Positions 46,676 through 58,700 of a DNA stretch of 64,000 bases are shown here, in pieces. Both the position numbers and the translations under genes were made by a program. Every line of letters starts with the position of its first letter. Position 1 is the first letter of the stretch. The DNA lies in contig NW_017803921.1 in NCBI RefSeq assembly GCF_001625305.1, positions 2,559,790-2,623,789 of the forward strand. Reading direction: 5' to 3'. Origin of the DNA: Branchiostoma belcheri. Lineage: Eukaryota; Chordata; Leptocardii; Amphioxiformes; Branchiostomatidae. The notes under the pieces are model-generated. The model saw nothing but the letters and a program-made list of their open reading frames with translations, was not told where the DNA came from and made no database searches.

Positions 46676-49251
46676 CGCTAACAAACAGATCTATGGACGC
46701 CGATTCACGCACTACCAGGAGAAACTTTCCCTGACTTACCTACCAGTCGCGTAGGTAAACTACAGAAAGAAAGCTTCAACATGAAGCAAAGATACAAACC
46801 TACATGTAGCTGTCAGTCAGAAATAGGAGCTGTGTACGGATCAGTGTATAAATGTCTTCTTGGTGCTAGGACTTTCCAAGATTCTCTGCTTTAGTGATCA
46901 TGTTCATTGTCTTTAAGCCAAAGAGAGGTGTGGAAAAACATAAGACACTCTTACAACAATCCAACTTAACCCCTTGATTCCTATATTAATTTGAAAATAA
47001 TGAAATTGCCTGTCAGTGAGATATGAATGGTTAAGAGGTCAAGATATCCACACTATGTTGAAAAGGCTGGAAAAACAAACTTTGTTTTTTCAGCTTCCCA
47101 ACTGACCCTTAGCTAGTCAAACCTGCAGAAGAGTATCATTTTTTGAAGAGTCGACACTCGACAGCTTTCTGTTGAGTGAGTCGGGTAAAATGTTTGTCCC
47201 CTGCCCAGACTAAAGCAAATGGAAGGTTGGGAGACAGCCCTGGTCCTAATGCATTTCAGTTTCACAATCATTTTTGTGAACCTCATTTGTTAGGTCTGAA
47301 ATCCTCACCGCTATGGCTTAACCTATACAGTCAGACTTTGTTTTTTCAGGACTAAAATCGGAAACACAATTTTCTTTCCTAGGACTACATAAGAGCCCAG
47401 CACAAATTGAAATAGTGTAAAAGAAATCAATGGATTGACAAGTTGAGAATTCTGGAAGGTCCTAGTGCCGTTTGTGGTGTAAAATGTGGCAGGGTTCTGA
47501 GGAACACATCAGATAAACCAGAACGTAGGTTAGTAACAGGAGATAAGAGAACTCCTGGTTGTGGGAAAAAAAACTTCAGAGAACTAAAGACTGGAAAGCT
47601 GTGATTTGTAGTAGACTGAGGAGTTAGAACACATGCCTTGCCTTCAGAGCTCAGGCATATAATAGATAGTGTGTGGTGTATAGAGGATTCTGTGGTCATG
47701 GGATGGTTTTTGTTGTTCGCTGTGTCAACGTGTCAAAGTCAGGACTTGCAATGCTTGTGTCTGTGATAGTCACTGCACTATTATCTTTCTCATGTGACTT
47801 TCTCCACAGACCCAATACAGTGTCTTCTCTACAAGAGAAAGTTACTGCGAGACTATAAATTTAATACCTGCACTAAAACACCCCTGCACACTTCCACACA
47901 TGGTACATTCCATGCCACAATCTACTCAGTTTCAAACTGATTTCTTAGATGGTCCTTATTCAAATTCTGACAAACAACATGAAGTGTTGTCTGAAAGATG
48001 CCAGGAACTTTTGACATGATCCCCACTTTCATAGCATTCCATTATGCACACAGCTTTTGCGTTAGAACACCTGACAGGCACCTGGCACAATATTTTGAAA
48101 CAGAAATATCGAAGATGCGGGAAGTTGAAAAGGAGAAACAAAAGAAAGCTATTTTTGTACATAGCCATGTAAGAAAAGGTTCTAACATGCTGCATGCAAC
48201 AATCAAGTCCAATTTAACTCAAAAGCTAAACTAAGATACAAGCAGGGTTCTCGCAAAGTAAACATTATATGGAACAAAATATGAAAAGATTTATTCCATA
48301 GAAATCATACATAATATTGTGCATTTTGAAACTGGCATATCTGTGGTTATTATAGGGACTTTTTGACCAATCAAAATAAGTTGAAAAGATACTGGGTAAA
48401 ATTTAAATTTGATTGGCCAATTGAGTTGTCCTAGCTAACCAATAAGACATGAGATTTTATGATATACTAAATGTTTCATATCATCTTAGAGCTGATTGGT
48501 GCACATCAGACTCAACAGATAATCTTTAAGTCAGACTCTGATGCTTACTCCTGTATCTATGTACCATGACAGTGTCTGTGCAGTAAGGTATATTATACAA
48601 CACAGAGTGACCAACTTTTTGTGATTGAATGTAATATATGACTATAACATGATTGTGGTATATATATTTTGTGTAGTTGTAAGTGTACCTAGTAAAATGT
48701 GCATATCATCATGACCAAAAATGCAGTGGAAAATGTATCAATATCAAGTATTTTATCCCAGATATTCTATGATTTTAGACTGTGTACGTACATAAGAGAT
48801 ATAATTTTACTTGTTACAAAGAGGTATTGTAAGTGTTATTGATGGTGAGGGATCAGTTTTGTTGAAAGACAAGGTTTAAGTGTTGACTGCAAACAACCAT
48901 GAGATATAATGGACACAGTTAGCACATCTAAGCAGTTATACTACAATGCAATCAACAAAAACATATGAGAAACCATGGAGTAAACAAAAGAATTTTAAAG
49001 AATTTTAAGACGAGAATTGGAAATGATGTATCAGTGTACATTCCTATATTCATCCATTCCCATGATGCAACATGATTGCCAAATATGGTTCTATCGTTCT
49101 AATCCCATAATGCAAATATGGTTGCCAAATATGGACATGGCAAGATCATGTGACTGCGGGGAATTGAATGTTCACTAGATTTGGTGGATTGACAGTTGCT
49201 TTAACATGAGCGAAATGGACATTTTCAATGAGAGAATTCAGTATCATATAA

Positions 49252-49615
49252 GGCCACACCAATTTAATTTGTTGGTTCTCGGATTCGCCTCTTCATTTTT
49301 TCCTGATTTGCAAAAAAAAAAAAAAAATTTCAAGAATCAACTGCAAAATGCTCATATTTTGCCCTGAACAGCTGAAAACAGTCCTTTTCTTCCTAGTTGT
49401 TACAGTTATTCCATCTTTCAATGCAGTGGTATCATTAGAAGTTCAAAATTCATTGTTTAAATTTTGAACCAGCCTTTTGTGTTGACTTCATACCTCCTAT
49501 CGTAGCATTTGGGGCTATAATAGGATGCCTAGATCTGTTTTTATTTTTTTTCGCCCTGTCGCTTCATATTTTTCCTGAAAAAATCCGAGAACCAACAAAT
49601 TAAATTGGTGTGGCC
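49252..49615. mobile_element. PIF/Harbinger-like MITE, near-intact reference copy
   Basis: Long inverted ends: GGCCACACCAATTTAATTTG with GTTGGTTCTCGGATTCG at left, ATCCGAGAACCAACAAATTA with AATTGGTGTGGCC at right; TAA at 49249..49251 and 49616..49618. 364 bases, no coding capacity. Confidence 0.9.
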
Positions 49616-49789
49616 TAAGGACAATTAATTGTAACTGAGACTGTACAGTTCTTTCTTTAAATTGTTGCATTTTATTTCCTTAGGATTTTTAATTTTTCCC
49701 TCTTTTAACTCAGGCACAGATTTGCAACTGTGTTGTGGTATATTTTTTAATGACTAATACAAAGAAAAAAGTGCCCAGGGGGATGTCAC

Positions 49790-49890
49790 TTATAAAATTC
49801 CAATACTCCATATTGTTTCTGCAGCCCTTGGGCTACCCAGAACCACTTTAGCAGGGGGCTAGTCCACCAGTAGTGGTGTGTTTTCGAAAT
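49790..49890 (-). mobile_element. SINE body fragment
   Basis: TTTCTGCAGCCCTTGGGCTA, CAGGGGGCTAGTCCACCAGT and AGTGGTGTG match the 3' body of the SINE at 10285..10570. Confidence 0.45.
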
Positions 49891-50270
49891 AATGTGCACT
49901 TTTCATAGTGAAAACTCTACTCCCGAAAACCATTGCATTGATCCTAATGTCACAATCGAAGAGTTTTCAAGAGAAAAGTTTTTTTAACATTTCATTTTTT
50001 TTGGTCAATCTACAATAAAAGCACATGTTGCAAATTGGCACATGTTGCCTTACCTATTTTGATTAGGTATGATAGAAAATCAAATCGAGTGAAGTATCAT
50101 TTTCAACAAAGTCTGACAAATGCTACATACAAATGAGTCTTTTTTGTCTTGAAACTTGGTGAAAAAGCGTGTATACAGTATCCGCCATGCTACAAAGCAG
50201 AAACAACATTTAAAAGATGAGTTCTTAAATGTGTTCGTTGCTATTGTGATATTGTGGTGATTAGCAGGGA

Positions 50271-50276
50271 AATAAA
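50271..50276 (+). terminator. Candidate poly(A) signal of PTPRN
   Basis: AATAAA on the + strand, 3.6 kb after the PTPRN stop, followed by T/G-rich sequence. An earlier AATAAA at 50014..50019 is an equal candidate. Assignment is by position only. Confidence 0.25.
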
Positions 50277-50342
50277 ACTGTGAAAAAGTTTGCTGTTGTC
50301 ACCATTTTTGTGCACTTTTAATATATAAGTTTTATTAAGCAA

Positions 50343-50655
50343 GTATATGTAGTTATAGTTATGACTCTCTATGCCATTAAGTATTGCTAAGTAAAACTGG
50401 CACCGCAGGTTGAGAAAAAATATTTTGTGATTCAGAAGCAACCATGCAATTCTATGAATTCAAAATTATGGTTTTTTGGGTAAGTCCCAATTTACTTAGT
50501 GTTGGATAGAATGTTTATCCCTTTTGGACATAATGTAGTACATGTATACCAGCACAGATGAACTTTCATGCTAATCGTAATATGTAGTTATAGTGACCCT
50601 CTAGGTCATTAAGTAAGTAAAAAACTGGCACCGCGGATTGAGAAAAAAGCCGCTA
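50343..50655 (+). repeat. Pair of direct repeats between the convergent genes
   Basis: ATATGTAGTTATAGTTATGA, CATTAAGTA..AAGTAAAA and CTGGCACCGCAGGTTGAGAA at 50345..50418 recur at 50579..50647 (TAATATGTAGTTATAGTGAC, CTGGCACCGCGGATTGAGAA). Confidence 0.7.
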
Positions 50656-50752
50656 TTCTGGGTTCCTGATAGTTACATACAGGCACTCAACCATGCACTC
50701 AACTGATGATAAATTAGAGGCAAAAAATCTCACAGTACCTTGAAGTTCGTCT

Positions 50753-50758
50753 TTTATT
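50753..50758 (-). terminator. Candidate poly(A) signal of the sulfotransferase-like gene
   Basis: AATAAA on the minus strand, about 535 bases after the stop codon. It is the first canonical signal I noticed downstream. The two convergent genes would then end roughly 0.5 kb apart. Confidence 0.35.
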
Positions 50759-51292
50759 GTGCGTGTTTTTTTAATACTACAATATACATCTATATTGTCG
50801 TGTTATGTAATCATTTTAGATTGCTTTGGTTCAATACTTGACCATGGTATTATATAAAAACCTAATTGATATCAGCCCTACACCAAATGCACAAACTCCG
50901 CCAAATTGTTACATTACGAAAGAAAGACGATATTAAAACAGGTAAAAGGGAAGTTCGCTCGAATAATACCTACAAGTTCGTTTTTAAGGCTAATTAAGTC
51001 ACGTTCCTGTGTCAAATTCTCCTCAAATTGTAATACTGCCGTCACTGGGCTACCGTTTCGAGCAAATGGAAACCTACTATAAAATCATAACAGCAAAAAT
51101 CCACACAAAAATCTAATTATCAAGCTACAACGAAATAAGCTTATAAAATAAAAAGATAAACTACAATGCAATCGTTTTCGATGGAAAACGTCACCAACTG
51201 AAAAAAACTTCTTGTTCACAAGTCATAATGTCCACAAAAACAAACCACACTGAAAAATAAGTATGGCCTTACGAAAGGTAAAATCAACCTTT

Positions 51293-51440
51293 TCAAACAA
51301 TGGAGTCTGGAAGAATGAAGTCAGGACCAGGGATGTCGTTCCCAGATTCTCGGCAGACGTGAGAGATGTACTCTCGTTCCCATTCTCCAATCCATGAGGG
51401 TGAGGTGCAGGGCGCCCATTTCTCGCCAGGTGCGCTTGAT
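51293..51440 (-). CDS. Sulfotransferase-like gene, exon 5 with stop
   Basis: Acceptor TCCTACAG. It completes an Arg codon and encodes SSAPGEKWAPCTSPSWIGEW, then a tail ending FILPDSIV and TGA at 51295..51293. Two other open frames cross this stretch, but only this one satisfies the phase of exon 4. Confidence 0.8.
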
Positions 51441-53966
51441 CTGTAGGACAAAATGCAAACAAGAAATCGGAGATTTCAGCCTTACAAACGGACGACAATT
51501 CATGTGCGCGCGGATGCCATTCATATAAGTAAATCAACATGGTCAAATGTATAATACACATTATAATACGTTGCTTTGTGGTACCTGTGACTTAAAAATG
51601 TTCCTGACTGGCTGTCTTCTGCGAAAGCCTTTTTCAGCCTCTTTCTCTCTTCTTTCATGTCCTCTGGATTCCACTCTATCTCAAGCTTCTTCATCAGAAG
51701 GTGCAGCGTCTCTTGTTTATCCCTCGCCAAGGCCGTGTAGTTGACCACGGCGTGGAAGAAGTGCTCTGGATACTTCCTCCGTACCTCCACAGCTCGCTGC
51801 ATGCCGCTAAGCCATCGTGCTACCACGTAGTGGTAATAAGAGCCGTGATAACGAACTGTGGAGAATTTCGGATCGTCTCCCACAATTCTGAAGTCATGCG
51901 GAACCTCGGGAACCCACCTCCATAGACCAAAACGAACGAGAGACCTGAACGCCCTGTACACGGCCTGATTCCTGCACCAAAGCCGCGTCCAAGACTCATA
52001 GAACTCTACGCCGTTTCTGTATAGAAAGACAGTTTTGGCGGTGGGAAAGGCGCGGTACATGGCGTCGGCGGCTAGGAGTGGACCGGATTGTAACTTGTAG
52101 AAGATGACCGAGCGATGCCGGGGGTCTGATGTGACCAGGTTGTAGCTTAACAAGGAGACGACATTTTTCAGCAGCTCCACGGCCGTTGCGTCGTTCAGGA
52201 GAACTGCAGGGGCTTGCCCGGTGTGGTGGGAAGAGGGGTTCTCACCCTTGCGCCTTGATCGGCTGATTTCGAGGCAGATGGTGTCCAGCACCTCCGGTTC
52301 ATTGCACGACTGTGCCACCGATGTGGCTTCAACTGCTCGGAGCAGAAGGGTAGAACCACATCGAGCTGTGGGCGAAAAAAGGTGTCCGTGTTACTTTTAA
52401 AGGTATCCGATGCAATTTCAGGACGGCAAAACTGGATTCTCAAAGTCGATTCTTTTAGCAAGTTGAATCAATCCTATCCCATTGCATGCTGTTTTCTTGA
52501 GCGTACTTCAACTTGCTACATTAAAAGAATCGACTTTGAGAATCCAGTTATGTGTGTGTGTGTGTGTGTGTGTGTTTGTGTGTGTGTTTGTGTGTATGTA
52601 TGTATATTTCGAGGCAGATAGTATATATATATCCCGCATGATGACGCAAATGTACTACGGACTGTCAGTAAAATGTCCATTTCAGACAGATTTTCTCATC
52701 CAGAACATTTTGTTTTGTTTTGCCGCCCGGAAGTTGCATAGGATGCCTTTAACTCAAGAATTCAATTTTCAGCTACATTGACTGCCTCTAAACCTTATTT
52801 CACTTTTTCTGAAATGATATTCCCGTACCTGTCATGTACACGAAAACCTCCTGCACATGCGCAATCTTGTCAGCGATGCTGTCCACGGCAGCCTGCAGTT
52901 GCGAAAATGGTATGACCAGAACTTCGGCTGCGTTCCTCCTCTGGGCCTGTAAAATAGGGAGAAAAATAAAATGGAAAGGTAATATTTGCAAAGCGAATTC
53001 ATAATGTTAATTACATAATGTTAAATATATGAGGTTATATTTTATTCCCCAGTAGTGTAATGTTGGATAAACCCAATACCTCGCGGAAAAAGGGGTGTTT
53101 TTTCATGTCTGTGCCGTCCACAGGTCGGATAAGCACCACTGCCTCTTGTTCCCAGTCTACGCCGTAGGTAGAAAACTCGTTCCCACGGTTGGTGAAGAAC
53201 GCGGCTACGTCATGAACCGGTACGCTTTCTCCACTCGGCGTGAAATCTTCAAGTGAGTTGAGGGCGAGCTGAATTTTCTTCTTCTTAGGGACCACCTTTT
53301 GGGCGTAAGCACAATTTTGTTTTCCCTGCAAACGGCAAAAGAGATGGGAGAGTCTTTATTTTTGTAAAGTAGCGCTAGAAAAAATAGTTAGTAAGCAGAA
53401 TTTTCATAGGTACCCATAGAATGTATTAGTGCTACAAGGAATGCATGAAGCTCCTGTCATACGTGCAATTCACGATCATTGCCCTAATTTGTTCCCGATC
53501 ATGGCCAGCCGGCCAGGTTCGGCTGACGTTCGGGAGCACTCTGACCAGATTTAGGTAACGTCTACCTTTCTATACGAATTGAAAGAATTGAATTAAATCT
53601 CAAATTTGACACTGCTGACGTATACTCTTCCCCTTCGGTTGGCTGTTGTTCGGCTGACTTAAAGCATGTTGTAAATATTTTGAAACATTTAGCTGGCGAG
53701 GCCGAATAGTAGCCGAATTCGCTGAACACGGTACGAGTACCAGCTGACTTTGCGCCGACCTACTTGATACCCCTAATCATGGTTGCGGGGCGTTTGGCTA
53801 ATTTTCGGGTGGCAAAATTAGCGAATGTGTGACAGAGACTTTGAGAGAAGAAGCAGACCTTTGGCCAGGATGGCTGGTGAGCAAACCGCCGGTAGACCAG
53901 GTAAGAGACGCCCGCTGCAAGAGCGCTTACTGCGGCTGCTGTCACCGGCGCGACGAGGGACTCCAT
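51293..53966 (-). CDS. Membrane-anchored sulfotransferase-like protein, 5 exons
   Basis: Complete spliced gene of 1401 nt coding, 466 residues. Exon phases all agree: 53966-53859, 53325-53080, 52946-52829, 52365-51585, 51440-51293. Residues about 5-25 form a single N-terminal hydrophobic span followed by YRR, which suggests a type II Golgi-type protein. Residues 157-165 (TARCGSTLL) look like the 5'-phosphosulfate-binding loop and are created by splicing across exons 3 and 4. R274 and S282 in FLYRNGVEFYES have the eight-residue spacing of the 3'-phosphate-binding motif. Together these suggest PAPS-dependent sulfotransfer. Substrate is unknown. About 120 residues between anchor and the loop are not recognised. 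Convergent with PTPRN. Confidence 0.85.
51585..52365 (-). CDS. Sulfotransferase-like gene, exon 4 (catalytic core)
   Basis: Acceptor CCCACAG and donor GTACCA; 781 nt. It starts with RCGSTLLLRAVEATS (PAPS loop) and contains FYKLQSGPLLAADAMYRAFP, then KTVFLYRNGVEFYESW (3'-phosphate motif) and a long C-terminal helical part ending SQSGTFLSH. A free-standing reading frame overruns the donor into the intron. The spliced form is preferred because the next exon fits in phase. Confidence 0.87.
52401..52748 (+). mobile_element. TTAA-type MITE with internal hairpin, inside the sulfotransferase intron
   Basis: TTAA at 52397..52400 and 52749..52752. Left end AGGTATCCGATGCAATTTC, right end GCCCGGAAGTTGCATAGGATG. 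It contains an inverted copy of its own left segment (arms about 52430..52463 and 52507..52548) and a TG microsatellite, and makes up most of the 463-base intron. Confidence 0.85.
52548..52607 (+). repeat. TG microsatellite
   Basis: About 26 TG dinucleotides with TTTG and TATG interruptions, starting exactly where the inverted arm ends. Confidence 0.95.
52829..52946 (-). CDS. Sulfotransferase-like gene, exon 3
   Basis: Acceptor TTTACAG and donor GTACGG; 118 nt leaving after codon position 1. It encodes AQRRNAAEVLVIPFSQLQAA, a helix and EVFVYMT, which leads directly into the RCGSTLL loop of the next exon, as the first strand of the sulfotransferase fold should. Confidence 0.85.
53080..53325 (-). 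CDS. Sulfotransferase-like gene, exon 2
   Basis: Acceptor TTTGCAG and donor GTATTG; 82 codons in phase 0. It encodes a Lys-rich stretch (VVPKKKKIQLALNSLEDF) and then a compact region with GNEFSTYGVDWEQEAVVLIR. I do not recognise the family of this N-terminal part. Confidence 0.8.
53859..53966 (-). CDS. Sulfotransferase-like gene, exon 1 (start, membrane anchor)
   Basis: ATG at 53966..53964, 36 codons, then donor GTCTGC. The peptide MESLVAPVTAAAVSALAAGV then SYLVYRRFAHQPSWPK holds the hydrophobic anchor followed by a basic patch. This start is chosen because it is the first ATG of the frame, leaves in phase 0 and joins the next exon. The donor GTCTGC is not a strong consensus. Confidence 0.75.
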
Positions 53967-54653
53967 TTTGGGAATATCAAATTGCGGAGTATATCGTTCT
54001 CTCTGTAGGGAAACAAGGCATGATTTTAACGTGATAGTGTGCGGTAAAAAAAGTGACGAACTGAGGGTATCGATGGTTCAGTCTTGAGTTCACATTTCTC
54101 ATAATCTGCTGCAAAATGGCATTAACTACGAAGATGGCTAAAAAGTAAGAAGTGGTGCATTTTTTTGGTGAAAATTGATTTCCCTTTGAAAAATTGTCTG
54201 CTGTCAACAACCACATTAAGACAGTCCCGTCCAGTTTTACACAATAAACAACTTCAGGCTGTGTAAAGAAGTGAAACAACAAAACTTAAGTTGTACCTTG
54301 TAACTACATTTGAACATATACAGCAGCGGTGACAAAAGGGGGAAAAGATACTAGTAGTAAGTAGGTGAAATAACATCGTTGTGAAAAATAGTTCAGTACT
54401 AGTAAACTGTGGCGACAACGCCCCATTTTCTGACTACATGTATCGTCCAAAACCACTTTTCAGATGTGTGAAGAGTTATGACTATGAGTTACTTGTACTT
54501 GTATGGTTGTGTTTTAAAAATGATAGGTTAGAGCATGAAATCATTAATGAAATGACCTACCTCAAACAGGTTGTAGAGCCAACGCGGTCCGACACAGCCT
54601 TCTCAGTACTGCAGCAGCGTGGACAGGGAATTCGAAACTTGTTATTCCGGTTA

Positions 54654-55041
54654 GGCCATGTTGATTTGATTATATGGATGACATCCGCGCGCGCATCAAT
54701 TTTCGGCCGTTTCCAAAAAAAAAAAAACATGCTGTAAATCGTACAAAACAGTTGCAAAATGAGCAAATATATACTGTAAGTTGCACAAAAAGTATTGGAA
54801 AACAATAACAATGTCGTAGAATGTCAAAACCAAACGAAAAAGAGGAAAATGTAAAGAAATGAATTTGAAGAGTAGATTATTCGCCATACCATACCCTGTG
54901 TCATTTGTTCAATCTTCATGACCACGTAGATTTCATAATGAAAGCAACTTTTTTTTTTCAAAACTTTTTTTTTATTCGCACGCTCGCATCGGTTTTGGGG
55001 TTCCCAGAGGATGTCATCCATATAATCAAATCAACATGGCC
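54654..55041. mobile_element. MITE with long GGCCATGTTGATTTGATT inverted ends
   Basis: About 33-base near-perfect inverted ends (GGCCATGTTGATTTGATT then ATATGGATGACATCC) and TTA at 54651..54653 and 55042..55044. Same family as 17499..17889. TWA duplication fits PIF/Harbinger. Confidence 0.85.
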
Positions 55042-56919
55042 TTATGGTGGTATGGCCCATCGATGGAGGTCATGTAGCCGGCGGCTTCCCCGGCCTCACT
55101 CACTGTTGACACCAGTAGCAGCGCTGACGAGGACGGTTCACGACGAACTCAGCTGAATTCGGACAACCTCTATTGAAATCTAGACAAACTCTACTGAACT
55201 TCCGACAAATCTACTGAAATTCAGCAATGGATCGTCATCCATTCGCGATTCTACTAATTCGTGCGCCTTCCACTACGTCTTGACACTATGTACGGTGCCG
55301 GAAAAAGAAAGCACGCTCACCAAAGAAAATTAAGGTCGTCAACGCACAAGTCTGCGAAGGAGGCTAGCATAGTGCCATATAAAAGAGGGCTTTATAGAGA
55401 AACGAGCCGGCAAACTTGAGCCGATTTTCACATAAATATATTTTGTAGTGGATGCAACCCGAAACGTCTAACCGTTACCAAGACCCTACCCAATTACTTG
55501 ATTAACCGTTATTTGAGATTTGGCGCATGTATTTTGTAGATTCTACCCTGAACCCAAACATTTGTGTATTTTTGTAACTTCCTTTTTTGTAACTTTCCCC
55601 TACTATACATGTTACAGCGTCGAACCTTCTCACTTTGGGGTCTTAACTATAGAATTCGAAATCCCCATAGAGCGAAAATTCTGCTCTATCTGCTACCTGA
55701 GACTAACGTAGTGCCACGTTTCTTAGGTGGAAGTATTCCACATTGAAGTTAGTACCCGCCCCAGGGCCTGTACCCGCCCATTCATGATCACTCCTTATTT
55801 GGTGGATTACGTCACGAAGGATTCAACCAATGGTTGTGCAGTGTAAAGAGGGTTACATGTAAGTAAGGCATTGTTCATATGAAATCGCGATGCGTGAAAA
55901 CCGATTCAAAAACCACCTCTCGAAGTGGTTTGGGATCGAGACGCTTGGGATCGAGACGCTTTCAATGTGATTTGGAGCGTTCAGATGGGGCAACGTGAAA
56001 CCGGCTTCGGGGGAAACCACGTGTAAAGCACCTTCTCTGACTTCATATGAACAGGGCCTAGGTCAAATAAAGCCCCGCCCCCTGGATAATTAATGTCTCC
56101 CACGCCGTGTTTGCAGATTGGTTTAAAGTCTGTACGTGACCAGACGATGTGTAACGAGACTTGTGTCACGTAGTCCTGTTGGTCTGTCTGCGCCCTCTAC
56201 TCTTCAACCTTCCGACCTTCATGTCTGAGCGCTATAAAAACTGAGATATCTGAAAAGTAGGATCGACATTTGTACTTTTGATACATTTAAGGAAGGTGTG
56301 AGCGAAATAATTATTCGTTTTGTTTGTAAAGCCTCTGTAGGGTCCATGTCGTTCATTCGCAAACTGAGGGGATTCTTTGGGGTCCTACAAAATTCAGCTG
56401 CACTGATGACAGAAGTGTTCATGTGAGATGTGAGATTTGCTCTGTCACATCCTGTTTGAAAATACTCCAGCATCAAAATTACATTACGGACGATTGTGAC
56501 TGTATCAAGTTTGTCGTTTTTCAAATGCAGGTGGAAATGTTATATTCAAAGCTTTTGTTAAATCAATGTTGGATAACTGAAATGTTCTGTCAAGAAAAAT
56601 GATTTTGTTTTTTTTTCCATTGGAACACACAGGCATAAATCAAAACGTTTGTACTGAAAGGTGAGGGTCAAGTGTAAGATAATCAAAAGTCCAAAGTACA
56701 GCTACAATGCAGGTGTTAAAAATACACTGTTGAAGCGTGGGGATGACGTAAGGGGACGCTTTTCTAGACCAATCAAACCAAAGTATACTAGTCTACTTCA
56801 TCTCCAAGCAGATGTTAAAGAAGCGATCTGAAATTTCGAATTTCTTCACTATCGATATTTACAATGATGATATTTACAATGATCTTTACTTTGCAAATTG
56901 TACAAAATTTACAAAAAAA

Positions 56920-57050
56920 ATAAAGAGATGCCTCACGTCGCTTGTTTTGGGGGTTACTTCAAACGCTTCAAACTTGCTTCGAAATGAGAGTTAATGTCAT
57001 TTAAGTTTGTTTTTTTTTTGCTTTACTGTCCTAAAATTGCTTTGGACGCC
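56920..57050 (+). mobile_element. TTAA-type MITE, right fragment
   Basis: GAGATGCCTCACGTCGCTTG, CAAACGCTTCAAACTTGC and GTCCTAAAATTGCTTTGGAC then GCC correspond to the right half. Confidence 0.6.
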
Positions 57051-58279
57051 TTCAAGATGTCATTGACCCTGCTATAGAATATTTACAAATGTGATCCGTA
57101 TTTGCGCTCAGTATTGTGTATTACCGATGGGCCAAACTTCACACTACATGGCGTCGGTAAACACACTGCTCGTGACCCCAGCTATATTGTTAACACAAGA
57201 GCGGGACAAATATTGACCCAGGCTGTAGTATGCCGTTGTATGGGGCAAAATAGTAACATAAAACACTTCTGACACCAACGCTAAACTTGAACAAAGGCTT
57301 CTACAGCAGCATTACGTTTGTTTCCAGATAGGGCTTTGAGCTTGATAAGTTAACACAAATATACCGAATTTATCCTTGAAGTTCAAAAAAGGTTATGCGA
57401 TAGTACCCAATAAAGGATAAAAGTCATATCCAGTTGCTTGAGTGACCGTTTTTGGATATATATTGTTCATTTCCGGCACACGATTTTATTGTTGTTATTA
57501 TTGATATAGTATAATTATATCAATCATCATATTAATGGCAATATCATGTTTTCATGATATTATACAATAGCGTCCCATCGATGTGGTCAAAATTACTCGT
57601 TTTCTTTGTATCTGTATAGGCGAAATGAAATAGTTCGAACTTCGAACAAAAGTCAAACGTTTGATAAAAACTCATGTAACGTTATGTACATATGCAGGGC
57701 TGTGTACATATCGAAGAACAAAGTGGTGATGAACCTAATGAACGTTTTGACATAAGGCGCGTATTTTCTTTTTTTTTATTATTTAGATAAGTATCAAACG
57801 CACAGACAAACTGGTTGTTGTGAATATACACTGTGCGTTGGGCTCAGCCTTTAAATTTTGAATCATCCTTTTGATATATGCGATCCAGTTGACCAATCAG
57901 GGAAGAAAATCACGCTGGGATCTAAATTGATTGACACCTCAAGTACACGGTGCGATCCGCGCTGTGTGTTACCCGGATGCAGAGGAACCTCGGTCCGATA
58001 CAGTTATCAGGAATGAGTTCAAGAGTGATGTAACCTCGCACCCCGTTGGATGGAGAACTAGATAATTTGTAGTTGGTCTCAGTCTCCAATACTTAGGAGA
58101 ATATGGATGTTTGTAACGTGCGTGGATGCGGTTTGGGTAAACTTCATGCATAAACAACAAAGGGATGTTTTAATAGTTACATGTAATATATGAGAAATTC
58201 TATACCACCAAACTAACAACATTAGCTTTACGTATATATACACATTAGAAATGTTGTATGAATCATTTAGAGAACTTAA

Positions 58280-58648
58280 GGGCACCCGAAGCGTTTTGAT
58301 GGCAGTATGGTTTTCAAAATGGTCTTCAAGGCCAATTCCCTTTTCTCAAAAATGTAGTAAGTCGAATCAATCCTATCCCATAGCATACTGATATCTGTGA
58401 TGTGATGTCGCCGACGAAAAATGGTTGCTTGTTTTGCACCGTGGGCTGGTTCTAGCTATTTATTGGTGGTACCAAAAAATAAACGGACTCTTCGCGCATC
58501 TTGTTTTTTGAGCTATTTCAAAAGCCTCAAGTATGAGATGATGATGATGAAAATGTGTTAAGGAATGGCAGTAAATGTCAATCAGTCAGATTACCTCATC
58601 CTGTATATTTCTTTGTTGTTTTGCTACCCTGACATGTTATTGGATGCC
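58280..58648 (+). mobile_element. TTAA-type MITE, full-length
   Basis: TTAA at 58276..58279 and 58649..58652; right end CCCTGACATGTTATTGGATG. Internal CAATCCTATCCCATAGCATA and GGGCTGGTTCTAGCTATTTA are near consensus; left end is diverged. Confidence 0.8.
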
Positions 58649-58700
58649 TTTAACACAAAGCGCTTTCCAAAAAGCACCGAGACGCTTCGGTGGCGTGAGG

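Larger units (their letters stand above)
46676..50295 (+). other. Probable PTPRN 3' UTR and downstream sequence
   Basis: Non-coding DNA after the PTPRN stop. No downstream exon is seen. Candidate poly(A) signals on the + strand are AATAAA at 50014..50019 and at 50271..50276. A PIF/Harbinger-like MITE interrupts it at 49252..49615 and part of a SINE lies near 49790..49890. The true transcript end cannot be fixed from sequence alone. Confidence 0.4.

Noticed and set aside
51521..52318. 265-residue single-exon protein on the minus strand
   Set aside because: It is the core exon of the spliced sulfotransferase-like gene; its apparent start is a GTG within the exon and its tail reads through a donor into intron.
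53500..53760. GGTTCGGCTGACGTTCGG-type repeat shared with 1480..1560 as a regulatory element
   Set aside because: Similarity (GTTCGGCT, TTTTGAAA.ATT) is short and patchy; not enough to define an element.
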